From NCBI RefSeq assembly GCF_021611515.1, contig NZ_CP090960.1:1364001-1428000 (forward strand): a stretch of DNA of 64,000 nucleotides. The letters are read 5' to 3'. This DNA comes from Mariluticola halotolerans. Lineage in GTDB: Bacteria; Pseudomonadota; Alphaproteobacteria; Rhizobiales; Devosiaceae. Shown in pieces: positions 36,374 to 45,649 of the stretch. Position numbers and translations under genes: made by a program. The stretch's first letter is position 1; each line of letters opens with the position of its first letter. The notes under the pieces were generated by a model, which ran no database searches, was not told the origin of the DNA, and saw only the letters and a list, made by a program, of their open reading frames with translations.

Positions 36374-37045
36374 ATGATGGATCAGATGCAAAATATTCCT
36401 GTCGACCCTCCCCAAGATTGTCCCCTTTGCCCGCGCTTGGTGGCGTTTCGCGCGGAGAACAAGCTGAAACTGCCGGACGGGTTTAACGCTCCGGTGCCGG
36501 GCTGGGGTGATCCCGCTGCAAAACTGATCATTGTGGGCCTCGCGCCTGGCTTGCAGGGCGCGAACCGCACAGGCCGCCCGTTCACGGGTGACTATGCCGG
36601 CGACCTGCTATTTCAGACATTGGGGCGCGCCGGCCTTGCTTCGGGCACTTATCAGGCGCGGGCAGATGACGGGCTGGAGCTGCATGACACGCTGATCGTC
36701 AACGCGGTGCGCTGCGTCCCGCCGCAGAACAAGCCGATCGGGGCGGAGATCAACACGTGCCGGCCGTTTCTGGTAGCGACGTTCGAGGCGCATGAGAACG
36801 CGCGGGTGTTCCTGGCGCTCGGCCGAATCGCGCATGACAGCTTTCTGACCACGATCGGGGCACGCAAGGCCGCCTACCCGTTCGGGCATGGCGCCCGGCA
36901 CGTATTCGACAATGGCTATGTGCTCTACGACAGCTATCACTGCTCGCGCTACAACACCAATACCGGCAGGCTGACCACCGAGATGTTTGAAAGCGTGGTC
37001 TTTGCGGCGGCGGCGGAAATCCGGGACGGTTCGGCTCAGGAGTAG
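36374..37045 (+). CDS. Uracil-DNA glycosylase, family 5 (UdgB-like)
   Basis: Removes uracil and related deaminated bases from DNA. The N-terminal iron-sulfur cysteines start in [12 protein letters not shown]. The active-site motif [19 protein letters not shown] is the family-5 form, without the catalytic Asp or Asn of families 1 and 4. The second motif shows [14 protein letters not shown] near the C-terminus. I chose ATG 36374 (MMDQMQ), giving 223 residues; an upstream in-frame TTG at 36341 lies inside the terminator. It is convergent with smpB, and their coding ends overlap by 10 bases. Confidence 0.9.
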   Translation: MMDQMQNIPVDPPQDCPLCPRLVAFRAENKLKLPDGFNAPVPGWGDPAAKLIIVGLAPGLQGANRTGRPFTGDYAGDLLFQTLGRAGLASGTYQARADDGLELHDTLIVNAVRCVPPQNKPIGAEINTCRPFLVATFEAHENARVFLALGRIAHDSFLTTIGARKAAYPFGHGARHVFDNGYVLYDSYHCSRYNTNTGRLTTEMFESVVFAAAAEIRDGSAQE

Positions 37046-37521
37046 TTTTTCATGAGCCGCGATTTCTCACGGTTCCAGTCGCGCTCTTTTTGCGCGTCGC
37101 GCTTATCATGCGACTTGCGGCCCTTGGCCAGCCCGATCAGCAGTTTGGCCATGCCCCGGTCGTTGAAATAGAGCTTCAGCGGCACGATGGTATTGCCGCC
37201 GCGCTCCACTTCTTGCGACAGCCGCGCCAGTTCCCGCTTCGACACGAGCAATTTGCGGCGGCGGCGTTCGTGATGGTTGAACTGGTTGGCCTGCAGGTAC
37301 TCGGGAATATGGGCGTTGATCAGCCACAATTCCCCGCCCTCGGGTGAGGCATAGGATTCCGTGATCTGGGCTTTGCCCGTCCGCAGGGATTTCACCTCGG
37401 TGCCGGTCAGCATGATACCCGCCTCGAGCGTATCGAGAATTTCATAGTCAAAGCGGGCCCGGCGGTTTTCCGCAACGAGCCCGGTATTGATTTCATCTTT
37501 GGTCTTCTTTTTGGCGGCCAT
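37036..37521 (-). CDS. smpB: SsrA-binding protein SmpB
   Basis: Binds tmRNA and delivers it to stalled ribosomes for trans-translation. The OB-fold core shows [18 protein letters not shown], then TGTEVKSLR and the basic C-terminal tail [21 protein letters not shown] chose ATG 37521 ([14 protein letters not shown]), giving the standard 161 residues; the longer frame upstream runs inside dapA. It follows dapA by 10 bases. No tmRNA gene is seen in the window. Confidence 0.96.
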   Translation of the reverse strand: MAAKKKTKDEINTGLVAENRRARFDYEILDTLEAGIMLTGTEVKSLRTGKAQITESYASPEGGELWLINAHIPEYLQANQFNHHERRRRKLLVSKRELARLSQEVERGGNTIVPLKLYFNDRGMAKLLIGLAKGRKSHDKRDAQKERDWNREKSRLMKNYS

Positions 37522-37531
37522 ATGCCGGTTC

Positions 37532-38407
37532 TCACGCGAGGCCCGCGTGCTCCATTGCCGCATCGATGGCCTTTGCCGTTTCCGGCGCAACCTGCACCAG
37601 CGGCAGCCGGACATCGGCTTTGCAGATCCCGAGGCGCTGGGCGGCATATTTCACGCCAGTCGGATTGGGCTCGATAAACAATGCCTTGTGCAGGGGTGTC
37701 AGCCGGTCCTGAATTTTCAGGGCCATGGCGAAATCACCATCCTGGCAGGCAGCCTGGAATTCTGCACACAAAGCGGGCGCAATGTTGGCGGTCACCGAAA
37801 TGCAGCCCGTGCCGCCATGGGCGTTGAAGCCGAGCGCGGTGATGTCCTCGCCGGACAACTGGATGAAATCAGCCCCCAGCTTGAGGCGCTGCAGGCTGAC
37901 ACGGCTCATGTCCGCGGTGGCATCCTTGACCCCGACAATATTGGAGCATGCATCGCGCAAGCGGCGCATGGTATCGACCGAAATATCGACGATAGAGCGG
38001 CCCGGAATATTATAAAGGATGACCGGCAATGCCGTCGCGCCGGCAACCGACGCAAAATGCTGGAACAGACCTTCCTGATTGGGCTTGTTGTAATAGGGCG
38101 ATACGCAGAGCACGCCGTCTGCGCCGCTCTCCTCGGCAAACTTTGCCAGCCCGACAGCCTCTGCAGTGGAGTTGGAGCCCGCGCCGGCAATCACCGGTAC
38201 GCGCTTATCCGTGACCTCAATGCAGATCTCGACAACACGGCGGTGCTCTTCGTGGGTAAGTGTGGGGGATTCCCCAGTCGTGCCCATGGGCACCAGGCCC
38301 GAGCTGCCTTCCTTGATCTGCCAGTCAACAAACCGGGAAAAGGCTTTTTCGTCCACTCGCCCATCAAGAAAGGGAGTGAAAAGCGCCGGAATGGACCCGC
38401 TGAACAT
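37532..38407 (-). CDS. dapA: 4-hydroxy-tetrahydrodipicolinate synthase
   Basis: Condenses pyruvate with aspartate semialdehyde, the first step of the lysine and meso-diaminopimelate branch. The Schiff-base lysine is Lys161 in [11 protein letters not shown], with Tyr132 in ILYNIPGRS and Thr44 in [10 protein letters not shown]. The 291-residue length is standard. It heads the dapA-smpB pair and is divergent from a lytic transglycosylase gene, linking cell-wall precursor supply and wall turnover by position. Confidence 0.97.
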   Translation of the reverse strand: MFSGSIPALFTPFLDGRVDEKAFSRFVDWQIKEGSSGLVPMGTTGESPTLTHEEHRRVVEICIEVTDKRVPVIAGAGSNSTAEAVGLAKFAEESGADGVLCVSPYYNKPNQEGLFQHFASVAGATALPVILYNIPGRSIVDISVDTMRRLRDACSNIVGVKDATADMSRVSLQRLKLGADFIQLSGEDITALGFNAHGGTGCISVTANIAPALCAEFQAACQDGDFAMALKIQDRLTPLHKALFIEPNPTGVKYAAQRLGICKADVRLPLVQVAPETAKAIDAAMEHAGLA

Positions 38408-38704
38408 CGTATTTTCCTCAATTTTCGCCCGTTGCGCCGGGCTTTTAGAATTAAAGCAGATACTGGTGCATTTTTGGTTTCCAATGGATCAAAACCATTG
38501 CCCCAGGCAGTTAAGTTTCGCGGGCATGGACCTGCCATGTTCCGAACAGAGTTGCGCACCATACTTTTTGTTATGCGGTACGACAAGGTGGCGGATTGCT
38601 CAAGAAATTTACCTCTTGGCAACCTTATCTTCACGTCATCCCGCTAGTATTTCATCGTGACGCGGATTGAAACCAAATTCTGGTTCAAAGGAGAGGCCTA
38701 GATC

Positions 38705-40744
38705 GTGATGTTGCTTGATCACACCAACCGGCGACGGCTGGCGAAGGGCTTGAGTGTACTGGCCGTATTGAGCGCTACCGGATGGGGTGGCGCAGGTATT
38801 GCTGTTGCGCAAAGCATTGATCCGGTAACCACAGCCTCCGTCACGCCGCGCCCGCCCTTGCAATCACGCCCTCAGGTCACCGGTTTCAGCCGAGCCCTCA
38901 ACCTTGTCGACACGGATCCGGCCGCCGCTTATCAGCTTGCGGCCACGCTGACCGATCCCATCGAGCGGCGGGTGGTGCAATGGGCGGCCGTTTATTACGG
39001 CGGCGGCGCCATCGATTACCAGTCTGTGGCCCGGCTCGCTGCCGATGCGCCCGCCTATTCCAGCGCCAGTTTTTACAAGACCCGCATGGAGCAGGCGCTG
39101 ACCAGGGCCAATGCATCCGCCCGTGACGTAATCGCCATGCTGGGCGGACAGATGCCCAATACAATTGACGGCCAGATTGCTTTGGCCCGCGCTTATGTCG
39201 TGGATGGACAGCGCGAGCGTGCAGGCAGGATCATCAGGGAAGTCTGGATCAACGAATTCCTCAACCGGGATCAGGAAGCGGCTGTTGTGCGCGATTTCAG
39301 CAGCCTGCTCTCCCGCGAGGATCACTGGCGGCGTGCCGTGCATTTGCTCATGCATGATCGTGCCAGCGGCACCGAGCGGATCATGAACCAACTCTCGCCC
39401 GCCCAGCAATCACTGGCGCTGGCGCGCATTGCCGTGGCCCGCAAAGCCGGCAATGCCCAGGCCCTGATCGACAAGGTAGATCCCGCCTACCGCAATGACC
39501 CGCTATTCCACTTCACGCGCGCCCAGGATGCGCGGCGGAAAGGGCAATTGGCGACGGCGGTCAAATTTCTGGACCTCGTAAAGGGCGATGCGCCGGATTC
39601 AGCGGAATTCTGGTATGAACGCCGGCTGATTGTGCGGCAGGCCCTGGCAGCGGGCGATCCCAAAACCGCCTATGCCGCCGCCGCTGGCTATACCGTTGGG
39701 CCAGAGGGCCGTGTTGTTGACGCCAATTTCCATGCCGGGTGGATTGCGCTGAAATTTCTGAACAACCCGCAAGCCGCCATCCCGCATTTCCAGCGCATGA
39801 AGGCATTGTCCACCCTTGCCGACACCATTACCCAATCGAATTACTGGCTGGGGCTGGCGCAAAAATCGGCAGGGATGGCAGCCGAGGCCAAGGCCTCATT
39901 CACGGTCGCTGCCGCCTATCACACAGTTTATTACGGCCAGCTGGCCGGGCTTGAGCTTGGCATTAAACGCGTGGACATTCGGGATTTGCCGGCATGGCAG
40001 GCCAGTGTGCCGGCATTTGACCAGCTTGAACTGGTCAAGGCGGTGCGGTTGCTGGCGGCCCATGGCCAGAAGCGCAAGGCCGAACCTCTGGTCAGCCGCC
40101 TGGCCCATGCAATTTCCGATCCCGGCCAGCTGTTGCTGACGGCGCGGCTGGCGCAGTCAATCGATGCGCATAACATGGCGATCCTGACTGCCGATGTGGC
40201 CGACCGGCGTGGTGTGGCACTGGATTTGTTCAATTTCCCGAAAGATGGCGTGCCCGACAATGCGCCATTGGCTGCGATCGATAAAGCCGCCGTTTATGCC
40301 GTCGCGCGGCAAGAGAGCAAGTTTGACGCCGGTGCCATTTCCCGGGTTGGTGCGCGTGGGCTGATGCAGCTTATGCCATCCACGGCCAAGGAAGTTGCGC
40401 AAAAAACTGGCGAAACCTATTCCCCTTCCCGGCTTAACGATCCCGCGTTCAACGCCTATCTCGGCTCCACCTATCTCGCCTCGCAACTTGACCGCTATGA
40501 CGGATCACTCGTGCTTGCCGCCGCTGCCTATAACGCGGGGGCCGGCAATGTGAACAAGTGGCTGAAATCCTATGGCGACCCCCGCGACAAGAATGTGGAC
40601 CCGGTCAGCTGGATCGAGGCGATACCGTTTGTCGAAACGCGAAAATATACGCAGCGCGTATTGGGCAATTACATGGTCTACAGGGCGCGCATGGGCAAAG
40701 ATGACCTGACCATTGCCGACGCGCTGCGCCGGATTCCCCACTAG
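38705..40744 (+). CDS. Lytic transglycosylase (Slt70-like)
   Basis: Cleaves the MurNAc-GlcNAc bond of peptidoglycan with formation of an anhydro product. An N-terminal signal (LAKGLSVLAVLSATG and on to about residue 39) directs it to the periplasm. A long alpha-superhelical region follows, like Slt70, and the C-terminal SLT domain has catalytic Glu537 in ARQESKFD, then GLMQLMPSTAKEVAQ and AAAYNAGAGNVNKWL. The 679 residues fit. GTG 38705 and ATG 38708 are adjacent; AAGGAGAGG lies upstream. It is divergent from dapA, as in other Hyphomicrobiales. Confidence 0.92.
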   Translation: MMLLDHTNRRRLAKGLSVLAVLSATGWGGAGIAVAQSIDPVTTASVTPRPPLQSRPQVTGFSRALNLVDTDPAAAYQLAATLTDPIERRVVQWAAVYYGGGAIDYQSVARLAADAPAYSSASFYKTRMEQALTRANASARDVIAMLGGQMPNTIDGQIALARAYVVDGQRERAGRIIREVWINEFLNRDQEAAVVRDFSSLLSREDHWRRAVHLLMHDRASGTERIMNQLSPAQQSLALARIAVARKAGNAQALIDKVDPAYRNDPLFHFTRAQDARRKGQLATAVKFLDLVKGDAPDSAEFWYERRLIVRQALAAGDPKTAYAAAAGYTVGPEGRVVDANFHAGWIALKFLNNPQAAIPHFQRMKALSTLADTITQSNYWLGLAQKSAGMAAEAKASFTVAAAYHTVYYGQLAGLELGIKRVDIRDLPAWQASVPAFDQLELVKAVRLLAAHGQKRKAEPLVSRLAHAISDPGQLLLTARLAQSIDAHNMAILTADVADRRGVALDLFNFPKDGVPDNAPLAAIDKAAVYAVARQESKFDAGAISRVGARGLMQLMPSTAKEVAQKTGETYSPSRLNDPAFNAYLGSTYLASQLDRYDGSLVLAAAAYNAGAGNVNKWLKSYGDPRDKNVDPVSWIEAIPFVETRKYTQRVLGNYMVYRARMGKDDLTIADALRRIPH

Positions 40745-40837
40745 GTTATTGCTTTCGCGTTTGATGGATCTGCTCTGGGCGGCACCATAAACCATTGCAA
40801 CAATAGCTGCTTAAGGCTGGCGCTCTGATGGAGTAAT

Positions 40838-41821
40838 GTGTCAGCATTCCCATTGTATCTGGTTTTTTCTTTGATGTTTCAGCGTGCTGCGCCCCCCGCC
40901 GACTATCCGCCTTTTGCCACTCTGCCGGTGCGCTATATCAGTGGTGGTAACGCTGCGCGGCGGCTGGCAGTTTATGTGTCGGGCCGTTTCACTGTTAATC
41001 AGCCCCCTTTGATTTGTGTGCCCGGCTTCAGCCGCAACATGACTGATTTTACCGACTTTATCCGGCATTACCGCACGACCGCATCGGTGGACTGGCCGAT
41101 TGTGCTGGTAGACCTGATTGGCCGGGGGCGCTCCAGCTATCTGCGCTCGCCCGACGCTTATTCTGCCGTTACCGATGCACATGATTTGTCGAATGTCGCC
41201 CGGGCGCTTGGCATTTCCAGCGCGGTTTTTGTCGGCCAGGGGCATGGCGGCCAGGTCGTCATGGCGCTTGCGGCGCAACATCCCGGCCTGATTGCCGGGG
41301 CCGTGCTAATCAATTCAGGGCCGAACGCCAATCCACGCGGCCTGATGCGTCTGCGCTCAAATCTTGAACATGTCGAGGGTATGCGCGCCAATGAATCTGC
41401 TCGTCAGGTTCTGCGCCAAATCCTGGCGACTGATTACCCGGGATTGCCGGAAGCAACGCTGGATGCCCTGGCCGCGCGCAGCCATTTCACCGACAAGGGC
41501 GGGCGGTTGCGCGGGCTTTTTGACCCGGCATTGCTGAAATTTCTTGAAGGCTTTGCGCATGATGACGAGTTTGTGCCGCAATGGCATTTGTTCGATGCAC
41601 TCGCGTCTGTGCCGCTGATGCTGGTGCGCTCTCAACTGACAGATCGTTTGCAGCTTGAGACATTCAACTCAATGGTCGACCGGCGTCCCGACGCCATGGT
41701 CGACAGATTTGTCGGCGAAGGCTCCCCTGCCCTTTTGAACAATGAGGGCGAAGTGGGGAGCATAGCTGACTTTGTGATGCAGGTAGGTGGTTCGCGGCGG
41801 CGCTGGCCGTTCGCCGCCTGA
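40838..41821 (+). CDS. Alpha/beta hydrolase-fold protein lacking the catalytic serine
   Basis: A 327-residue protein with a clear alpha/beta hydrolase fold: CVPGFSRNMTDFTDFIRHY near the first strand, then VLVDLIGRGRSSYLRSPDAY and FVGQGHGGQVVMALAAQHPG at the nucleophile elbow. The elbow is V-G-Q-G-H-G-G, with Gly135 where a serine is expected. The usual C-terminal G-H-A-P is replaced by VGEGSPAL, so the histidine also seems lost; an aspartate remains in SQLTDRL. It may be a binding protein or non-canonical enzyme. The GTG start follows GGAG by 4 bases; ATG 40873 is an alternative. Confidence 0.8.
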   Translation: MSAFPLYLVFSLMFQRAAPPADYPPFATLPVRYISGGNAARRLAVYVSGRFTVNQPPLICVPGFSRNMTDFTDFIRHYRTTASVDWPIVLVDLIGRGRSSYLRSPDAYSAVTDAHDLSNVARALGISSAVFVGQGHGGQVVMALAAQHPGLIAGAVLINSGPNANPRGLMRLRSNLEHVEGMRANESARQVLRQILATDYPGLPEATLDALAARSHFTDKGGRLRGLFDPALLKFLEGFAHDDEFVPQWHLFDALASVPLMLVRSQLTDRLQLETFNSMVDRRPDAMVDRFVGEGSPALLNNEGEVGSIADFVMQVGGSRRRWPFAA

Positions 41822-41824
41822 CCG

Positions 41825-42424
41825 TTAGCCTTTCGCCAGAACCTTGGCCTGCTTGACCCATTCCTCGCGGTCGATACGTCCCTTGAACGACAGGTAGTTG
41901 TCGACCCAGTTCACGGTCTTGCGGTTCCAGCCAGCCACCTGATCGAAGTGGTAGATACCCAGTTCGTTCAGTGTGCCCTCAATTTTTGGGCCGATACCTT
42001 TTATCCGCTTCAAATCGTCCTTCACCCCTTCACGCGGCGCTTCAAGGGTTTCCGGCTTGCCATCTGCTGCGGCAGCGGCAGGCTTCGCCTTGGTGGCGGC
42101 TTTCGCAGCTGGCTTGGCTGCGGGTTTCGCAGCGGGCGCCTTGGCGGGGGCCGCCTTGCCCGTTCTGGTCTTTTGCGCCGCGGTTTTAGGGGCAGCAGCT
42201 TTTGCAGCAGGTTTCGCGTCCGGCTTTGCGGCGGATGACACGACCGGTTGTGCCGCCGGGGCAGCGGCCGGTTTCACGTCAGGTGAAACCGCCGCACCCG
42301 AGGCGTCGGTCTTTGTGGGCTTGCCGAATATATATGCGCGCAGAAGATAACCAATCACGCAGCCCATCAGAAAAACGATGAGCAAAAGCAATGCAGTTTC
42401 AATAAGATGTGGCATGTTGGTCAT
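41825..42424 (-). CDS. Membrane-anchored Ala/Pro-rich protein with a helix-hairpin-helix-like C-terminal domain
   Basis: A 199-residue protein in three parts. One N-terminal membrane helix lies at about 8-30. A low-complexity Ala/Lys/Pro segment covers about 45-125. The C-terminal domain has DLKRIKGIGPKIEGTLNELG followed by IYHFDQVAGWNR and GRIDREEWVKQAKVLA. This domain is very like the C-terminal extension of alphaproteobacterial NuoE and related helix-hairpin-helix domains. Function is unknown; a scaffold or nucleic-acid role are both possible. It is the third gene of the OmpA-type operon, 20 bases after the 34-residue peptide gene. Confidence 0.78.
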   Translation of the reverse strand: MTNMPHLIETALLLLIVFLMGCVIGYLLRAYIFGKPTKTDASGAAVSPDVKPAAAPAAQPVVSSAAKPDAKPAAKAAAPKTAAQKTRTGKAAPAKAPAAKPAAKPAAKAATKAKPAAAAADGKPETLEAPREGVKDDLKRIKGIGPKIEGTLNELGIYHFDQVAGWNRKTVNWVDNYLSFKGRIDREEWVKQAKVLAKG

Positions 42425-42444
42425 TTTTCAGCTTCGCTTTCCCG

Positions 42445-42549
42445 TTATTCCGCCGACGCGCTGAACCAGCCTGTGGCAACACCGATAAGCGCGGCTGCCA
42501 ACAGAAACATCCAGTAATTTTCTATGAGATAGAGCACAGAATCAAGCAT
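42445..42549 (-). CDS. 34-residue single-helix membrane peptide
   Basis: An ATG frame of 34 codons plus TAA, beginning MLDSVLYLIENYW and ending WFSASAE. The middle is a membrane helix (MFLLAAALIGVATGW). AGGGA lies about 8 bases before the ATG. It starts 15 bases after the stop of the OmpA-type gene and ends 20 bases before the next gene, all on the minus strand, so it fits the operon closely. No family is recognised. Confidence 0.65.
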   Translation of the reverse strand: MLDSVLYLIENYWMFLLAAALIGVATGWFSASAE

Positions 42550-42564
42550 TCGCAATTTCCCTGA

Positions 42565-45225
42565 TTAGTCGCGTTTTTCAAGAACCTTGAAAACGATTCG
42601 TCTATTACGGCGTTTACCGTCATTGGTGTCATTACTCGCGATCGGCAGGCTTTCGCCATAGCCCACCGCATAGAGCCGCCCGGCACTTACACCACGCGCA
42701 ATCAACTCTCTGATTACCGCTTCCGCACGGTCCACCGAAAGCGCCAGATTGGCGGCCTCGGCACCATCGGAATCTGTGTGTCCCTCGACATGTACAATCG
42801 TCTCCGGGCATTCCGCAAGGAATGTTGCCAGTTGATCGATGGAACTGGTGGAGCTTTCCGTCAGCCGTGCACTGCCGGCGTTGAACAGGATTGTATTCCC
42901 GTCCGCCAGGGTTTCTATGTGCTCGCGGCATATGGCAAGCGGGGGAAGCAGTGCGATATCGGTCTGCCAATCCGCTGTGTTACCCAGCGATGCAAGGGCT
43001 GCTTCGCGCGCCGTCTCGTTATAAGCGGTGCCAGAGAGGGACCAGTTGCCGCTTTCGTGCAGCAATTGGCCATCCTCGAGAGAACCGAGCGCCCGCAGAC
43101 CGACAATGGCCGCGTCAGTGAACCCCTCGGGAGCCGCCTCGCGCAGATAAAGCGTGTCCGTTGGCACCTTCCCGGCGATTACGCCGAGATAGCGTTTTGT
43201 GGCATCCGTGGGCACGACACCGAAGAGATGGATTTCTGCATCCTTCTCCTTGCTGGCGGCGAAGCGGTAAAGCGCTGGCTTTTCCGCAGGTTCGGTTGCC
43301 TCGGTGACAGGTGCCGGGTCAGCAACAGGCGTGATCGCTGCCGGCTCTGCTGCTACCTCTTCCGGTTTATTCTCATCAGCCCCCGGGGCCTCAACCGGCT
43401 CTGCAACAGCCGCGTCTGTCTCTGCCTCCTGCTCTATGGCTTCGGCATCCCCCATATCCTCGCTTCCCGCTGGCGCTGTGTCGTTGGCCTCGCTGGCGGT
43501 TTCGGGTTCCGTCACGTCTGCTGCTGCCGGTTCAGACACTTCTGCGGCTTCTGCAGCCTGAACCTCGATGTTTATCTGCCAGTCAGCTGTATCAGCCTGA
43601 CCATCCAGCACATCCAATACCTGTTGTTGTTGTTCCGCTGTGCTTACGCGGGCCAGCAAGGACCATTCCGACCCGGTATAGGCGACCCGCCCCTCGTCTG
43701 CCGCGGCAAGGGCATCGACGCCCAGCATGGCATTTTCAACAAAGCCTTCAGGGGCACCCGAGGCAATCCGGCTCGTGTCACCGGACAGGTCAGAAACGTG
43801 AACTGCAAGAAATTTCTGCAATTCTTCCGTCGGTACAAAGCCGGAGAAACTGAAACCACCATTGACGCCGCGCTGTGCGGCCCAAACATAGGGAAGTGCG
43901 ACGAAGCTGTTGAGCTTTTCCAAATCCAGCGCAACACCCTCCGGTGCGGCCTGGGCGACCAGTAGTTTTACGGCGGTTTGGTCTTCGGGGCTTTTCGGCT
44001 CACCTGACAGACGCATACCTGCGTTATGCAGCTCGAATTTTCCACTCTCGAGGTGCTCGAGCGCCGCCAGCCCGAATTGCACTGAATTCGCAAATTCGTC
44101 CGGCGCACCACGCCCTAAAGACAGTGCTGATCCGTCTGCCCCGCTTTTAAGCAGAGTCTCTTTAAATGTCTCATCTGGCACAAAGCCGGAAAGGCTTGTT
44201 TTTCCGAGGATTTTGTCAGCGACAAATAGATATTCATCTATACGTGGTGGCGCCAGATCGAGCGTGACACCGGTTTTCCCAAGCGTATTGTTAAGCGCAT
44301 CCAGTGCCGCCACACTGCGGGGTGCACCGGAAAATAACACTTTATCATCAACAACTTGCGCTTCGCCATTTTCCACATGACCAAACGCTTCAAGCAGGGC
44401 CGCAGCCGTTACATCAAAACGTTCCGGCGCGCCCGAAGCCAGTTGCACCGATGGCTCAAAATCCGCGCCACCCGGCACTTTCGCATTGAATTCATTGATC
44501 AATTCATCGTCCGGCACAAAGCCGGCAACAGTGACCGTCCCACCGTCATAAGCCGCCCGCCACTCATAGGGCGACTGCAATGGCGGCGTAACTTCCACCG
44601 CATCTACTGTCATCCCATTCGGCAAACCCGCATTGAAAATCACGTCGATCGCTGCGTAAGATTCAGAAGATTTTGCGCGCCCTGACATCGAAAATTTCAG
44701 GTCATTCAGACGCACTTCTCCTTGATCAAGCTGACGCAATTGGCGTAATGCAAAGTCCGTCGCTGCCAGCCACGCTGTCCGGTCATCAAGTCCAGCGAGG
44801 AGTTCCAGGCTATCGCTATTGGCGCGCGCCTTTGTGATCAGCGCATCCCTAACGGCGATGTTAGGCACGCCGCCCTCCAGATGCACATGCCCATTTTCCA
44901 TAGTCGCAACAAAGGGATAAGGTGATTTGGCAGGCGCCATATCCATGACCGAGGTCACCGACCGTACACCATGCAAGGACTCGATGACAGCGAGCGCACG
45001 GCGTTGATCCCCCGCATTGGTGACCATACCGCCAACCCTGGCGTCACGAACATCGAACTCAACTTCCGCCCAATTCAGCATCGCCGCATCCAGAGCCGAG
45101 GCGGAACGGGTGGAAAGATCACGCTCCATACTCGCCTGGGTTGTTTGAACGGTGACGGCGGTGCCGACCAGCACGGTCAGGATTCCGGGAATAATCCACT
45201 TCGCTGGATTTGAACGCATGCCCAC
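42565..45225 (-). CDS. OmpA family protein with repeated BON-like domains
   Basis: An 886-residue envelope protein. An N-terminal membrane helix (KWIIPGILTVLVGTAVTV) is followed by about five repeats of 130-150 residues. Each repeat contains a phrase like GFVPDDELINEF, then a SGAPERF-type turn and a helix with LLEAFGHVENGE. The repeats resemble BON-type units. An acidic Glu/Ala/Pro linker lies before the last repeat. The C-terminal OmpA domain has VEGHTDSDGAEAANLALS and VGYGESLPIASNDTNDGKRR, which binds peptidoglycan diaminopimelate. The design is like BON-OmpA proteins such as mycobacterial ArfA. It heads a three-gene operon. Confidence 0.85.
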   Translation of the reverse strand: MGMRSNPAKWIIPGILTVLVGTAVTVQTTQASMERDLSTRSASALDAAMLNWAEVEFDVRDARVGGMVTNAGDQRRALAVIESLHGVRSVTSVMDMAPAKSPYPFVATMENGHVHLEGGVPNIAVRDALITKARANSDSLELLAGLDDRTAWLAATDFALRQLRQLDQGEVRLNDLKFSMSGRAKSSESYAAIDVIFNAGLPNGMTVDAVEVTPPLQSPYEWRAAYDGGTVTVAGFVPDDELINEFNAKVPGGADFEPSVQLASGAPERFDVTAAALLEAFGHVENGEAQVVDDKVLFSGAPRSVAALDALNNTLGKTGVTLDLAPPRIDEYLFVADKILGKTSLSGFVPDETFKETLLKSGADGSALSLGRGAPDEFANSVQFGLAALEHLESGKFELHNAGMRLSGEPKSPEDQTAVKLLVAQAAPEGVALDLEKLNSFVALPYVWAAQRGVNGGFSFSGFVPTEELQKFLAVHVSDLSGDTSRIASGAPEGFVENAMLGVDALAAADEGRVAYTGSEWSLLARVSTAEQQQQVLDVLDGQADTADWQINIEVQAAEAAEVSEPAAADVTEPETASEANDTAPAGSEDMGDAEAIEQEAETDAAVAEPVEAPGADENKPEEVAAEPAAITPVADPAPVTEATEPAEKPALYRFAASKEKDAEIHLFGVVPTDATKRYLGVIAGKVPTDTLYLREAAPEGFTDAAIVGLRALGSLEDGQLLHESGNWSLSGTAYNETAREAALASLGNTADWQTDIALLPPLAICREHIETLADGNTILFNAGSARLTESSTSSIDQLATFLAECPETIVHVEGHTDSDGAEAANLALSVDRAEAVIRELIARGVSAGRLYAVGYGESLPIASNDTNDGKRRNRRIVFKVLEKRD

Positions 45226-45649
45226 CTCTGTTGTGCAACTTGCAGTGCCAGGCTTGAAAAGCCGGAGACACTTCTCTCAAAGCCGCATCGCCGATGACGG
45301 AGAACCGGCCCATTCTCCGAGGGATACATAAAGCGTTTTCGGCAAAGGTGGCCTCCTCTGCAGCTCGAAAATGCACCAAACAATACCTACCCGGCCAACT
45401 ACCGCACCTGAAAAGGGTCAACCGGAATTTATCTCAATGAGGCCGCCGCACTTGCAGGTAAGGCGCTTGCAGGTAGCCCTAAATTACACGGCACGTAGCG
45501 GCACCAGACGCCTCATCGAGGAAAGCTTGTCCGATCGCCTCGCTAAATTCCAGTGATTCTTGAAGTTGTTAGGTGGATTTACCCACCCTTTCACAAAAAG
45601 AAAGGCCCGGCAGAGCCGGGCCTTTCCAAAGTCAGATAGGCAATAAAGC
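45226..45649. other. Intergenic region between the OmpA-type and porin genes
   Basis: It contains the promoter of the leftward OmpA-type operon and the porin terminator at 45595-45625. CTTGCAGGTA occurs twice with a 15-base period (45451 and 45466). No supported gene is seen. Confidence 0.4.
45595..45625 (-). terminator. Rho-independent terminator of the porin gene
   Basis: An 11-bp perfect stem (AAAGGCCCGGC with GCCGGGCCTTT) with an AGA loop. On the minus strand it is followed by CTTTTTG. It lies 25 bases after the porin stop. Confidence 0.88.
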
